The notes under the pieces were generated by a model. The model saw only the letters and a list, made by a program, of their open reading frames with translations. It was not told where the DNA came from and did not search any database. DNA of 64,000 nucleotides, from NCBI GenBank assembly GCA_014706295.1, contig JACSVZ010000008.1, positions 14,410,159-14,474,158 on the forward strand. Reading direction: 5' to 3'. The DNA is from Lycocorax pyrrhopterus obiensis. Taxonomy: Eukaryota; Chordata; Aves; Passeriformes; Paradisaeidae. The position numbers and the translations under genes were made by a program. Below, piece by piece: positions 12,961 through 25,920 of this stretch. Position 1 is the stretch's first letter, and each line of letters starts with the position of its first letter.

Positions 12961-15900
12961 GTGAATTGTGTCAGTCCTTGAACTCCTAGGGCAGAAGTGG
13001 GAGGATTTAGCTCTAGAAGGTGGACAGACACAGCAAGAGGATGGCTCACCCACTGCTTGACAGCCAGCAGAACTAGACTGATAGATATGCACTTAAAAGC
13101 AGAGGTGGGATCAAGATGTAAAGCACAGCACACCAAGATCACAGTGTCAGCACTCTTCATGCAAATATGTAATGCCTGCGACTGATACCGTGCCATGCAC
13201 AGCTGCTATTCCTCGTGTGTTTCTTTGCAAGAGCACACCACAGCTAATCCTGCGTGCCAATTGCCTATGCAAAACAAATATGCCGAGTGAATACTTATTT
13301 GCCTATATATAAAGATCAAAAACATAGTGTCATACAATTTTTTTTGAGCCATGTAATGAGTCACTGAAGAGCCACGAATCGAGGGGTAGGAGTCTTCCTT
13401 CAAATGCCTCTAGATATGCCCCTACCAGAGTCTCTATCACCCACTCAGTCTGAAGCAGAACTAGTAGGGGTTGCGCACACGTTCTCTTTGAGGTCTTCAG
13501 ACACCACAGATGGTCCTACAGCACCTTAGCAAACTAGCCTAGGCCCAAGAGCTCAGCTGAGGCTCTTCTCTCTCCCTTCATTACCCCAGGCATGTTTTTT
13601 GGTTTCCATGTTTCATAGTACCCTGACATTTGCCTTAAAGACAACTGACAGATCCGTTAAGAGACAGCAAATACTTGCCTCTAAGCACAGAGGAGGAGGG
13701 AGTGAGTAAACATGTACTCTTCTCCACTTTGTGGGGTTGGAAACGTATTTCCAAAAGACATGAAATGAAATTCACTAATTTCTACATCCAACACAATCTC
13801 TTGATGACTCTAGAGTAGCTGGAGTGAATCATCTAAACTGTAAGGAAGTTGTAGCTTTGTTCTAAATTGCTCTGAAGTTTGTGCCACACTTTGCAACTGC
13901 AAAGTGAAAATAAAGTGGATCTAAAACCCTGCAAGTCAGAACGATTTGGTTTTACATTTGCTTCCCTATGATATGATATGGCTGGTATGATGCAAAGATA
14001 CTGATCAGTCCAGAATTACTCACTAATTTCTATATGCTTCTGAATAGTCTGTATAGAATTAGAAACCTAAGACATTTAATCTAGTTACAATGAGTTCTTT
14101 GTTGTCAGCAGCTATTTATATGCTTATGTTTTCACCATTATCTAAACAAAACATTTTCAATCATAAAAACAGGCAGAATTCATTTTGGCTTTTGGCCTTC
14201 TATTTCTCATGCCTCACTGATTATCCTGACCTACCTTTAGACTAGCAGCATCATACTTTCACATTTTTCACTTTGGGAAAGGTCTCTCCTTTGGAGCCTA
14301 TGGAAGAAACATCATGGGACAAAATACAAAACACTCCCGACTCAAGGCTTCAGCTTTCATACCGTGGTCAGCATTAAAGACTAGATTATACAGCTACAAA
14401 ATTGACAAACAAAAAGACATCTCTGACTGTCTTGAATTAATTCTTACAGAGAAGGAAAATCTGTTATAGTCCCTTCTAAAAGGCTTCACAGAAAAGGAAT
14501 ATTTGTGGAAGACTCTAGAAAAACCATTTTAAAATATTACTACACTTCCATTGAAATAAATTATACAAAAACCTGTTGACCTCAGGAACATGGCTTCAAT
14601 GTCTGTAAATAAAACATAACTGTAGGAAGCTACACAACATAACTAATGCTGTTTTTCCTGTAATCCAATGGAATTAATCTGTCCACACTGTGTTTTAAGG
14701 AAACTCTTGTGCAGTTTATTTTTCCCACGGACTATATTTTGTTTAAGTTCTAGTCCTCTCAATAACCAAAAAGTTCTAGAGTCTGCCTAAATATTTATTT
14801 GTTTCAGGCAAGAAAGAATTGAGCACCAACAATTCTGCCTTATCTTCTTCTCCCAAGTTAAGATTATTCTGATTTACAAAGCTAGTTCATCAAAGATTGT
14901 AGCAGCAGAAAGTTGTTCTGAGCATACATGCTGTGAAATACAAATAAAAAAAGATTCGGGCAGAACTAACACCCAGGACACAGAGCAGATGCATCAAATT
15001 CATAAGGAGAATGTCTGTGGTGGGAAAAGACTCTCCAAAAGGTGCCAGTGCTCTTTGGCCCTTTAGAGACTGGGCCGCAGTCTGGCCCCTGCTCTCCACA
15101 CCTTGTACCATTATTTTGCTGAGTTCAGTCCAACAGCATACCTGGCTGTAAAGGAAAAGCTCAAGCAGTCCGAGGGTAGACCTTGTGGTGAGGAGGGGGA
15201 AAGGGCAAGGCAGGCTGCAATCACCAAAGCTGGGCTTCACCCCGAGGGCTGCGGGACAGCACCAGTAGCCATTGAGGCCCTTGCACAATCCTGTGTTTCC
15301 AAGAGGGAACAGTGGCTCAGAGCACTTTGAAAGCCATGACTTTTCTAACCTGTCTTGGGAAGCAGATGGAGCTTGGGCGGTAAACCTTTATTTTAATTCT
15401 CATTCCTGACAGATGAGAATGTTTTCTGCTCGTTGCCTTAAAGAAAAGCAAAAAGAAATGAAAGCAGACACAAGCTTTTCCAGCATTATTTGTTAATATT
15501 TTTTGGCAGCTGTACATATACTACTCTCTTGCTGTGACCATAATCGAAGCCTAATGTTGCTCCCAAGGAATGCTGTGGCAGTATTCCCACCGACTGCACT
15601 GCAAGCAGAGTTGGGGCCTTTGTTTGGTCAAAGCTGTTCCAGATGGAGTCCAGAGGATTCCCACCCGGCATTCCAGTTGTAAAGAATGACTCTGCCTTTC
15701 TCTTCCAATAGTAGTTTTCTGGCCCCAGGTACAGTTGACCTGTTAGGATCAACAGTGGAAACAACCCACTACCACTGAGCAGGATGACCTCTTGGGAGAA
15801 AAGGGTAATGCCACATTTTATTACCTGCATACCTGTCTAATCAATGTTAAGGTGGTTATATGTGGTGTAATTCAGTTTAATGTTGTATATATTGAAAAGG

Positions 15901-17639
15901 TTTCTGCTGGTCACAGGAAGGTAGCTGCTCCTAGGATAGAAATATAATTACAGTGCACCAATGGAACAGATTTTTGAAGGATGTGAACACATAAATCCTG
16001 GTACTGGTGTACCTACCCACATGAAACCATACCAGGAGTATAATGCAGGAAAAATGTAAGCTACCCCAGAAGGAAATCTTACAATCACAAAAGGGGAAAT
16101 TCTTTAGTTCTTCTGGGATCTTTAGTGGTGAAAAACTGGTTAGAAACTTATATTTGCACCACACTTCATAAAGTACTAATATTTTCTGTCATTATTAGTG
16201 AGCCATTAGCCTAGCAGTAATTTTTGTGACCAGCGGAAGTGGGACTAGTAGTCAGATGACAGATGCGCAGAAACAGCAAGCTCTCTGGTACTTTCTATTT
16301 CAAAAACCACTGGTCACTTCTGAAAACTTAGGCTGCTATTATCATTATATATTACTTTGAAACAAAACTCTCCCTCCCTCTCCTTTGTTAGTAACTCACT
16401 GCTGATCTATGGCTCTAATTTTGTAAGCAAACTGATGTTTGTTCATGCAAGTAGGACTTCTGAGCAAAGACTGAAAGTTTAAGCCAGTAGAAAAACAACC
16501 ACCCAAGTTACCACAGCACCCAGCTTGAAACTTTGGTCCAAAGCATTTGATTTAACAATACCATAAAGCATTGCCAAGCTCTCAATTCAGATGAGAAGAT
16601 TCACCAAATCATGCACTGAAGTTTTTCAAATCCATACTTATTAAGAAACTTCCAGGCTAAGAAACTAAACTTTGTCCTCCCTTATGTTACAAGGCTGAGT
16701 CTGTGCAGGCCCAAAGCCAAGCACCCTGATTAGTATTCTAGTGAGAAACACTGCGACACCCGTGAAGAATCCATTGGCACAAGGCACCTGCACACTTAGA
16801 TAGAAGATTTCTTGATGGGAATGGGTGCTGTTATAGGACACTGATACTTTGGTACACACTGCAATCACCAGTTTAAGAATTTGTTTCATAAATCCAGGTT
16901 TTCTAGTTCTGGTCAATTTAGGCTTATGAACCTGATAGACCTCAAACACATTATGACATCCAAACACTGTTAATGTTTTCTAAGAACAATTATGCTAAAA
17001 TCTGACCCTTTTGTTAAATTTCATTATGGTGTGCATTGAGGAACAATTGCATATACCAAGAAAATTTTTTAAGCATTCCTGTAACACATCTAATATTCTT
17101 GTGCATTGAATCAACAATCTGAGAAAAACAGAAGTTCTGACCAATTATGTGGAGAGGAAAGCAAAACCATTAATATACAGACTTCACTTTCTTTTGAATA
17201 ATTGTAGATATACCTGTTTGCAGAGGTGCTTCATGGGCTCAGTTACTTTACAAGACTAGGAAATACATATAAGCTTACAAAAGCTGGCAGACAGCAGGGG
17301 TTGTGGGAGGGGAACAACTCTTTTTTTCTACATTCACTATTATTCACTGAAATAAGCTTGTTTCCTAGTATCTTGGGAGCAATGATTAAAAACAAACCCA
17401 ACGATATTTTCTTGTAAGGTTCTGAAGCAAATAGCCTTCCTTTGACTTCACCAGACACTCAACTGGGCTTTGAGTAAAGTTGGTGATTGCCTCCAAGCGA
17501 CACAGCAGTGACCCAGACTCTGCAACCAAGAAGTAGATATAACTGTAATGCCTTATGGGCTTCCAAAACCTGTCCACCAGTTTTGCCTTTGTTAACACAC
17601 ATTTCAATCTGACGAAAGATGGGCAAGGAGCAGAAAAAG
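12961..17639. other. non-coding DNA
   Basis: No supported gene. Open frames of 100-132 codons on the minus strand (14890-15288, 15486-15830) lie in a locally GC-richer patch at about 15000-15830. They lack recognisable domains and credible initiation contexts. Confidence 0.5.
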
Positions 17640-18010
17640 CACACATACAGTATGTGATACTTTGTGTTCAGCAGGCAAATTTGTATGACATTTTCTCCCT
17701 TCCGTTTTCTCAGTGAGTGAGTGAAAGCTTGCGCATGTTTGTCAGACTGGCCCTCCATTAAATGTCTCTTCATGGAAATAAGGGGATATTTATGCACAGT
17801 GACTAATGAATGGATGCATTCCAGCATCTGCTATTGTGTATTTCCTGTAAAGTCATTTATTATTCTATCTAACAAACACAGTGTTCTTGGGTTGATGCTT
17901 AAGATTAATGAGGCATTTACTCCTATTCAAGAAACAAGTTCAGAAGACGCATTTTCTCCCATTCAGCTGTGCTGATAGTTTAATTAATGCCATTAATACA
18001 TATAAGTCAC
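17640..18010. promoter_or_regulatory. candidate conserved non-coding element, homeodomain-rich
   Basis: A complex block with many homeodomain-type cores. It has ATTTATGCA (octamer-like), GACTAATGAATGG and AGATTAATGAGG, and ends with TTTAATTAATGCCATTAATA at about 17979-17998. The word structure resembles deeply conserved vertebrate enhancers. ORFs on both strands overlap it as expected by chance. The target gene cannot be named from this window. Confidence 0.35.
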
Positions 18011-18358
18011 CAGGAACTGTTTCATGGTAACACTGAGGAAAGCTGGCAAAGCAGGGAAATTTTAGAGGTAAAGCTACAACATAACACTTCCCTTTGTTTC
18101 CAGGTAGTATAGGATTCTCCAGACAGGGGGTGATCTTACAAACTACACGACTAACAAAACCCCAAGATGTAATGAGCTGAGGTAATGGCAGAATATCAGT
18201 CTTAACTCTCTGCTTGTGTGGGCTTAGTCAAATCCTTAATGTGATTTCACTACAAATTAATTTTTATGTAGATGCATGTCATATTCCCCCCCCACCCCTC
18301 ATATTAGAGACAAAAAGAAAGAAAAAGCCCTCTTATTGAAATGTAAGAGTTGATACTG

Positions 18359-18384
18359 TAGACCATAACCAATGCTATGGTCTA
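18359..18384. other. short perfect inverted repeat
   Basis: TAGACCATA at 18359-18367 is repeated as its reverse complement TATGGTCTA at 18376-18384, with an 8-nt spacer. The stem is 9 bp and does not extend far, so it is too short for a microRNA precursor. It could be a cruciform or chance. Confidence 0.3.
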
Positions 18385-20273
18385 TGGTTTAAAGATATAT
18401 GAGGGGAGTTTTTCAAAGTGTATACAGTTTCACTGATATGACAGGAGGAATTTAATGGCTCTTTCAGTGCTCATACCATTTTTTTGCTCAAGTTTCTGCA
18501 TGGTGCCTTTTTTTGTTAGGGATGCCTAATTGCCAGGCTCACTTAGGCCAGCATAGAAAGCCTGGTGCAAACTAGAATGTCACTGGGTTCACATTTCAGA
18601 AACAGAGAACTGGAAAGTAAGGAGTGAGCATGGGAATATGCAAGTTTAAAGGAGGGGGTAGAAAACAAAAATACAATGAAAAGGTGGCACTTAACAGGGC
18701 TTCACAACCCTGGTCCCAGAAGAAAACAATACATAAAGGTACACCACTCAGGCATCAAAACAAAGGCCTTCTTACGCTGAAGTCTTATCTAGAGCTAAAT
18801 TTTCATCCATAGACTTATGATTGGGTTTATCTCCTCCCTGTGTCACCCAAAGTGATCATCTCATGACCTCCCCAGATGCATAGAATATGCACAACAAGCA
18901 CCTTGAAGACACCATTTTTACTGAAATAGAACAGCGGTGCAAGGACCAAATCTACTGCTGATTCAGAGAAGTAAATGCGATAACATAAAGCCATATCACA
19001 GCTATAGACAGCTGCTTGCCGAGTTTCTAGAGACAGAGGGCTGGTTGAATTTGTTTGAACCTCCTAATATAACTTTTCTTTCCTCCTTTTCAGTTTTTAT
19101 CTCAAGGATTGGTAACAGGAAAAGAAACTAACATAACAATGACAAAACTCCAAACCAAACAGCCTTTCGCCATTATTTAACTCTCCAAACAGGAGAAATA
19201 AACAAATCAAAGCACAACTGGCACTGCTCATAGAGGAGCCCTAGATCTTAGTGTGCCCAGGCTGCTGGCAGCACTGTGCAGTGCTTTGTCAACATACAGC
19301 TTTGCTGCTTGAGCTAACACCTAAAAGCCACTCCCAGTCTGCAGTGAACAACTCCAGGCACAGGGATGGATGTTGAGTTTGGTATAGTGCCTGGTAGAAC
19401 AAGGAACTCCTGGAGAGTTGTACAGACAAAAGCCCATTACCTGCTCTGAGTGTTACTCCAATTCCTTAAGTAAATCAACAAAGTCCACATAGCCCAACAG
19501 GATAAAAAAGAGGCCTTGAGGGACACATTTAGGTCTTCAAGAAATATTTCTAAAACCTATCCTTCAACACAACAGTTTTGCTCATAGTGAAAACTCAGTG
19601 ATTAACAACAGAAGACTGTATAAACATACTTGTTACTTATAAAAACCTCCTCTCCCCAGCTGTCCCAGTCAGAAGCTCTGAAATGGCCATAATATTGTAG
19701 TAAACATCTCAGCCTGAAGCAGTGATGCCATCAACAGGTGCAAGGACATGCTACGGACAGCTAGGGAGTAAGACCTGCTAGACAGGCATCAGGCATACAG
19801 ACATCACCCATCCCTTATTGTGGGAGTAATACAGATAGAATTACACGTCTTTTGCCCAGAGAATAAAATATAACACATCATCTAATTCTCAGTGTCATTA
19901 AAGACAACAAACCTATTATTTAAATTTACTACTCCAAGTTGTTTGTAAGAAGTTGGATCAACAGCCTCAAGAAATGTAGTATTTTTTTCCTGCAAGGGTT
20001 TCCTAGTGCTTAGCCTGCAGCTGTTAGCATTGGATTTCAAGACACACTGTACTAAACTGTATCAGGCATGTGAAAGGACTTTCATTCCTCATTAGCTGTG
20101 CATAAGAAAGGATTGTAACTTTTAAAAAGAACTAAGCAGCTTTGTAAAAAACTTGAATTTTGCTCTAACAAAAATCATACTTGTTAAAACTTTTTTTTAT
20201 TCCCAGCTGAACTATGCTTCAACTCAAAGCAAATAAAGTCATCAGTTGACTCCATTCTATTAGAGGACAGCAT

Positions 20274-20312
20274 TTAGAGAGAGAGAGGGGGAAAAAAGAA
20301 ATAAAAAAAGAG
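20274..20312. repeat. purine-rich tract
   Basis: A run of GAGA, GGGG and poly-A words, almost entirely purine on the plus strand. This is low-complexity sequence. Confidence 0.6.
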
Positions 20313-20459
20313 TCCAATAGGTCTTTGAACAGTGGTCCCTTGTCTGTCACATCAAGACATGGCTTCTACTTCACACACTATTGACCATGAAAAGCAATCT
20401 TGCGACTTTTGAAGCCCCATCACAAAAAAAAAAGAGTGCAAGAGAAAACTTTTCTTGAA

Positions 20460-20660
20460 ATGTCAAGGATGGGGGGCTGACTGCTCTCATCTCCTGTGAT
20501 TAATGACTTGTGGCCTTATTGTGTAGAGGCTGCTAATTAGCTTCAGACTGATTAAGGCTGCAGAATGCAAAATTCAGCTTGATAAACCTGGACAGCCTCT
20601 GTTCCCCACCTCAAACAAGCCTGGTGCAGAAACTCTGGCATCCAGTTTTGTGGAAAACAT
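20460..20660. promoter_or_regulatory. candidate conserved non-coding element with PBX/HOX-type site
   Basis: Contains TGATTAAT (20497-20504, fits the PBX/HOX TGATNNAT form) and CTAATTAG (20533-20540, a palindromic paired-homeodomain-like site). A further CTGATTAAGG follows within the same 80 bp. The surrounding words are complex and CpG-poor, as in vertebrate developmental enhancers. Conservation cannot be tested here. Confidence 0.33.
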
Positions 20661-23600
20661 GCTCATTGGAACTAATGAGTCCAAGAGACTCTGGGCTCCA
20701 CCTACTAGAAACTCGAACTGCAGTGTGTTCCTGTATAATTAGTTTTCAGTCCTGTCCTAGTTACCTGCTTTTTATCTAAAAACTTGCTTCACACTTTGAG
20801 TAAGCAGATATCATATACTAACAAACAATCAAAACCATTTAAAATTTAGTTTAAAAGCAAAACAAAATAGCAGGGGGATACTTTAAATCTTCCATTATCC
20901 ACTTATTAACACATGAGAGCAAGTTCATTATAATGCTTCTAAAAAGCTGCATCTGGCCTTCTTGGATATAATTAATAGATGCATTTAAAAAGAGAGCAGA
21001 AAAGGGGCATTTCCTAAATTGTTATTGCCTAACATTCTGACTACCTGCTTTACTGGAATACATTCTGAATCCTTTATTTGGTAATAATTGCTTACCATAC
21101 CTATAGGGGTGGAAGTCTAGTACACAGGGAGTTTCAATCCCTTCTGCCGTGACCCCCCTCCTTCTCTCCTCCCAGTCTTGGATTAAAGCTGCTTGTTAAA
21201 TTCATCTTCACATGGAAAAGCATTACATGCCACTAACAGAGGAAGGTTGCAAACACTTATGCCAGATTTTTAACACTAACCTCATCAAACTGATGCACTA
21301 CAACATAAGGCTGATTAGCTTAATAACTGATTACTTGTCCTCTGGGCACTAGCAACCAAAATTAGAAACTTTAGCAGTTCATATAACAAAGTAATACGAG
21401 CTTATTTTTTCAGGTACCTACAGTTCCAAGAGGGAAGGGGAAAAAATAATGTTTCTAGGCTAGTACCAAAGAGGGAAAGTTCCTTGGTTTTGGTGGGATG
21501 GATTAAAATGCTAATAATTTCCTCTCTGAATAATACCTAGATAAAAAGACCACATAAATACCTGTGCACAAAGATAAATTAACCAAACTATCATAGCTGA
21601 ATTATTTTTAATTTCAAATATATACAAGTCTGAATGCCTTCAACACATGAGCTGCTTAAATTCAATAAGCTTCCTTTCATGCTCTGGATTTCCCAGAGCA
21701 TCCTTCACTTGTGCCACCCATGACTCAGTTGCATTGCTCTATGCACACAGGGCACCTGTTACACCAGGTACTGCATGTTGTGACGTGAAAAGACAGTCAT
21801 GCTTCAAAAGAGTAAGTCCCAGTGTTGCAAAAATACTTCCACACAAGTAACTGCAGCAGGCCTTGCCAAGGGGAGAGTTTGCAGGGGTAGTGCTAAATTT
21901 ATGATGAAAGGCAACAGGTGGCCATTGGAAATAGTAACTTAGAGGACCATGAGGTGACTGCAATAGACAATGCAGGGAGAGGACATCATCCACAGCCTCT
22001 TCCAAGTCCCCAACAGGAAGCATGCAAGCAATTCCTTTGAAGCCAGTAGTAAGCAGATTTTTAAGTACTTGTGTGTATGCATTTATTTTCACTGTAATTA
22101 TACAGCACATACACTGTGTGGTGTAAACACTAACAGACCAACCTCAGCATTCTCTAAGGTAGCACAGTTCCTCCGGCATCAATATATTGCTCAAGACCTG
22201 GGACTTAACTTATTGTTTATAAGCATTTTTCTATGCCTTATCCTGTTTCTTTTTTGCCTTGTTTTGCTTTCAGCAAGGCTCTTTGTAGTGTCATAACTCA
22301 CGATCTTTCTAGTCAGACTTTGTTTATAAAACCTCTATTGTTCCAGAACAATGGAGTTGTGACCTGTTCAAAGGCAGGACTGCAATCAGGGCCCTCTCCG
22401 TACTTTCTCAGGGTGCACTTTGTGACAAAGTGAATAGACCACACAACCCTATTGATGTCAGCCAGGAGGGGAAAAATAGGCTCCCTCAATAAATCTCAAC
22501 ATAAATCTTCTTGCCCTATCTCACCATCTGTACGAATTCACCTAAAGCACAAAATTAATAAGCAGAACAAGTATTCCCAATCCTAAAAGACTGAAATACT
22601 GCTTGCAGACCAAAATGGATTTGTTTCATACTTAGGGCAGTTTTGGGGAATTCACAGGCATAGAAAGCAACAGGTGGAAACATAGCTTGGGCCAAGACAA
22701 AGTCAATGAGATTGACCCTAGCATCATGAATATGCTTCACTCTTCTGTGGCAGTTCCCTGCTATAAATTTCCTCAGTGGCAGGTTTGTGGCTGCTGTTGC
22801 TTATCACCAATGACTTTGGTTTTCTAATTTTGCCTCCAATGTTACAGAACAATTATCCACACAACACAAGTATTAGCAGTGAAACAGCCACAACTTTTTT
22901 CCCTATTTGAAAATGCCATATTTTGTAGTTCTGGTTTTGAAGGTCAGGTAAGGGTTGCTTAGAAGAGGTTGAGGATGACCATGTCCCTCTTGAAATATAC
23001 TTCTAGTCACTCATCAGTAGCACTCACCCTCATTCAGCTTTACTTTTTTTTTTTGTATGTATGTTAACAAGGTAAAATAAGATAGTCAAAGAAATCACTG
23101 CAGAAAAGAGAAGAGAAGGGTTTTCCTTAACTTCAGTGGAAAAAGCCTTCACAAATTGCCTAGGTGTATTCTAGGCAGTTAAAACCTGTGTATTCAATAT
23201 AAATTTTCATTATCATTCATGAAAGAGGAAAACAAAAAAGCCAGAGCAAGCACTAAAACAAGCAAACAAATGGAGCCTCCAACTTAATTGCATAAGTGTT
23301 TGTGGGAACACTGAAAGCACTTCAGAGCAGTGCTACCTTTTTGTCCAGTGTCAATACAGCTTCTAGCACAGCAGGGTTCCAGATTGTGACCAAATCCTTC
23401 AAACAGTGCAGCATTGAGCAACAACAGCATAAAGCCAGCTAAAGCCAAGTTATTTCTAAATTCTACTTATTATTTATGTTTTTAAGCATTCACTCCATTT
23501 TGACAGCAATAAAATCCTTCTGTAATGTATTCCATCTGAGCAGACCATATCAAAGTGCTTTGGAACAAATTACTGGTTAAAATGTGAAAAAAGAATTTTA

Positions 23601-24607
23601 ATTGTTATAATGGAAGGCAAAAGATCCCATCTCAGTCAAGTCCTGCTAGAGGGAAAATACTACTGTAAATTCACCAAGACTAAAAGCATGACAAAAACTG
23701 ATTTTATAAAATCATATTTCTGCTGAATCAAAGCATATTTATCATATATAACCTTATATAGCAAATTCTAGGCAACTTGTTATATTACTTGTTAGAAAAC
23801 ACTTCAACTTTAAATGATTGTTCAGGTACCATTGGTAAAATTGCACACTTATTGGTAAGGTAATACAAGCTATCAATATCAGATCAACATTTGTAGATCT
23901 GTATCTGCTGGCCTCATCGTACCTACTCAATGACTAACCACTCTGAATGAGTGAAAAACTAAGGCAGAGGAAACATTCCTGTGAAGCACTCACTTTGGAT
24001 TTTCACAACAGAAAAGAAGGAGAGCAATCAGAGCTCCTTATGTGAGAGACACATGCAGAGGACCTACCTAGGGGTGAAGTAAGGCAGGGGAATCCACTGC
24101 TGTTTCTCCAGGACTTGGGAAGATAAAAAGGAGTTGTCCATACAGCACCTTTCACGAGGAATTCATTCATTTCTCTGTGTTAAAAATACAAGGAAAAAGA
24201 ATAAGCAACCTAAAAAGAACCCAACTATGACATCCCTCCCCTCACTCCCTCCAAATAGGCTAACCCATTTGGAACATCCACAATCTATTTATTTAGTAGC
24301 ACTGAAGTTATTAACAATGTGTAAAAATTTAACTACATGTATTTTAAAATCCCACTTCTAGTAAAGCTAGAATAACTATGCTTTGCTCTAGCATAAAGCA
24401 TTTTAAAAGGTACCATAAAGCAACCCTACCATGCACAGACAATGCCTTTGCTCCCGAGTAACATGCAAAATACTTTGTTAATCCACCTCACTGCTTTTAT
24501 AGCCTGATGATTGGTTCAACAGCTGAGTATCAGCACCAAATCAATTCAGTTGTCCTTGTTAATGCCTTCATTCACTGTGGCTACAGGGCATAGGCTGATT
24601 GCCTGAG
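20661..24607. other. non-coding DNA
   Basis: No supported gene. Chance ORFs include 21739-22110 on the minus strand (123 codons) and 21970-22296 on the plus strand. A T-run at about 23044-23054 is low complexity. Confidence 0.5.
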
Positions 24608-24717
24608 CACTGGCGGGATGACAACACCCAGCTGCCACTGCTCCTATCAGCAGAGGACCTGTGGAAGGCTGTAAGGACAACTGGAGTTCAGGAGACGCTG
24701 GAGTACTACAGAAGACG
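24608..24717 (+). CDS. candidate internal exon, unknown protein
   Basis: An open frame of 36 codons plus two bases runs into a donor (AGACG|GTAAGG). It contains the peptide pieces HWRDDNTQLPLLLSAEDLW and KAVRTTGVQETLEYYRR, an amphipathic, acidic/aromatic mix that looks more protein-like than most frames in this window. An in-frame TGA lies just upstream, so the true start may be after CCTGAG at 24607. A better acceptor, CTGCCACTGCTCCTATCAG, would give an exon of 24652-24717. With the second choice the start phase fits the end phase of the 1710-1785 candidate. One of the other two frames closes early; the last stays open longer. I do not recognise the family. Confidence 0.25.
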
Positions 24718-25120
24718 GTAAGGTAGGGTGGGGCCAGGGGTACAGCCGCCCAGGCATCCCCATTTTGACTGAGATACTGTGTGTGAAGTTAAGCGTGGCA
24801 ATTGAGAATTGAAAATGCTTATATCTTTGTTAGAGTTTGTGTGTCCCAAGCATGACATATCAGCCAGGTAGCTAAGGACTCAGAAGTAACAACTTGAGAG
24901 ATCAGAGTGTAGAGGTGCTAGAGGAGGCTCGAGGGAAAAGAGCTAGAGAACAGATTTGAGGATGTGAAGACCTGTGATGACAAGTCAAAAAATTACATTT
25001 GGGTTATGCATCTGTTTAACAAATTAAGATACTTGAAAACAGACTGTCTGAATACTATGTAATAAGCCTAATTACTGGACACCTGTAAGAGTGTAGTAAG
25101 GCCAACCAGGTTAGCATCAA
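24718..25120. other. non-coding DNA
   Basis: Nothing supported between the candidate exon and the CR1 fragment. Confidence 0.5.
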
Positions 25121-25296
25121 AATCATGCAACAGTTTGGGTTGAAAGTGACATTTAAGGTCTTCTAGTTCTAACTCCTCTACTCTGGACAGGGACACCTTC
25201 CTCTAGACCAGGCTGCTCAGAGCCCCATCCAACCTGGTCTTGAACACTTCCAGGGATGGGACATCCCCAACTTCTCTGAGCAACCTGTTCTAGACA
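25121..25296 (-). mobile_element. CR1 LINE 3' fragment (avian type)
   Basis: Read on the plus strand this is the reverse complement of the classic avian CR1 tail. Recognisable words are GTTTGGGTTGAAAGTGAC, CAGGGACACCTTCC, TCTAGACCAGGCTGCTCAG and CACTTCCAGGGATGGGACAT, then AGCAACCTGTTC, after which similarity stops. It is therefore a 5'-truncated copy of about 176 bp, inserted in minus orientation, with its 3' end near 25121. The usual 8-bp ATTCTATG terminal repeat has decayed to AATCATGC. Divergence of roughly one base in six to eight from the remembered consensus suggests an old insertion. It is a dead fragment without coding capacity and the best indicator that the DNA is avian. Confidence 0.92.
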
Positions 25297-25669
25297 CGAT
25301 GTCTTGTTAGACAAATTAGGTACAGGGGCAGCAAGCTTTTGAGCATACAAGCTCTTGTTTGATGGCATGAAGGACATAAAAATCAGTTACATGGGCAAAC
25401 ATAGCCTCTTGGCATTTTGGATACGATGCATAAAACTTTGGAGAAATAAATTTCCTCTCGCACAATATAAACCAGCTCTCCCAAGCTAGGTCATAACTGA
25501 TTGATGGACATCCACAGCTTCTATTTCCACTTAACAACTAGGAAATTATTTTCAGCAATTTATGGTGTACTGCAAAGCTACCCAAACCAAAAACACTGTG
25601 TATTTTAGAAGCTGTATAAAAATTAGTGCCCTGGGATGTGTGTGGGAAATAACCAGTACTTAAAGTTGG

Positions 25670-25920
25670 TAATTAAAATTATTAATAATAGCAAAAGAAA
25701 ATATATCGAGTCTCCAAGCACGTCATCATAATGCTTAATAATAGATTGTAATTGTAATAAATACTAATGAATTCATTTAGAAAGTAATGTAGCTTTATAT
25801 GTTTGTTCACTTTCCTAAGAAATATTTGTGTTGGTGTTATGTCAACAATTTAATACATGAAAATAATTTATAATTATTTATTATTAATTTCAACACTTAA
25901 TAAAAAGCAGTTGTTTCGCA
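25670..25920. other. strongly AT-rich stretch
   Basis: Dominated by TAATAATA, AATTTATAATTATTTATTATT and similar words. No gene is seen. Such a stretch could bind the nuclear matrix, but that is inference. Confidence 0.6.

Larger units (their letters stand above)
18011..20459. other. non-coding DNA
   Basis: No gene or clear repeat. It contains a C-run at about 18285-18299, a short hairpin at 18359-18384 and a purine-rich tract at about 20274-20312. Confidence 0.55.
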
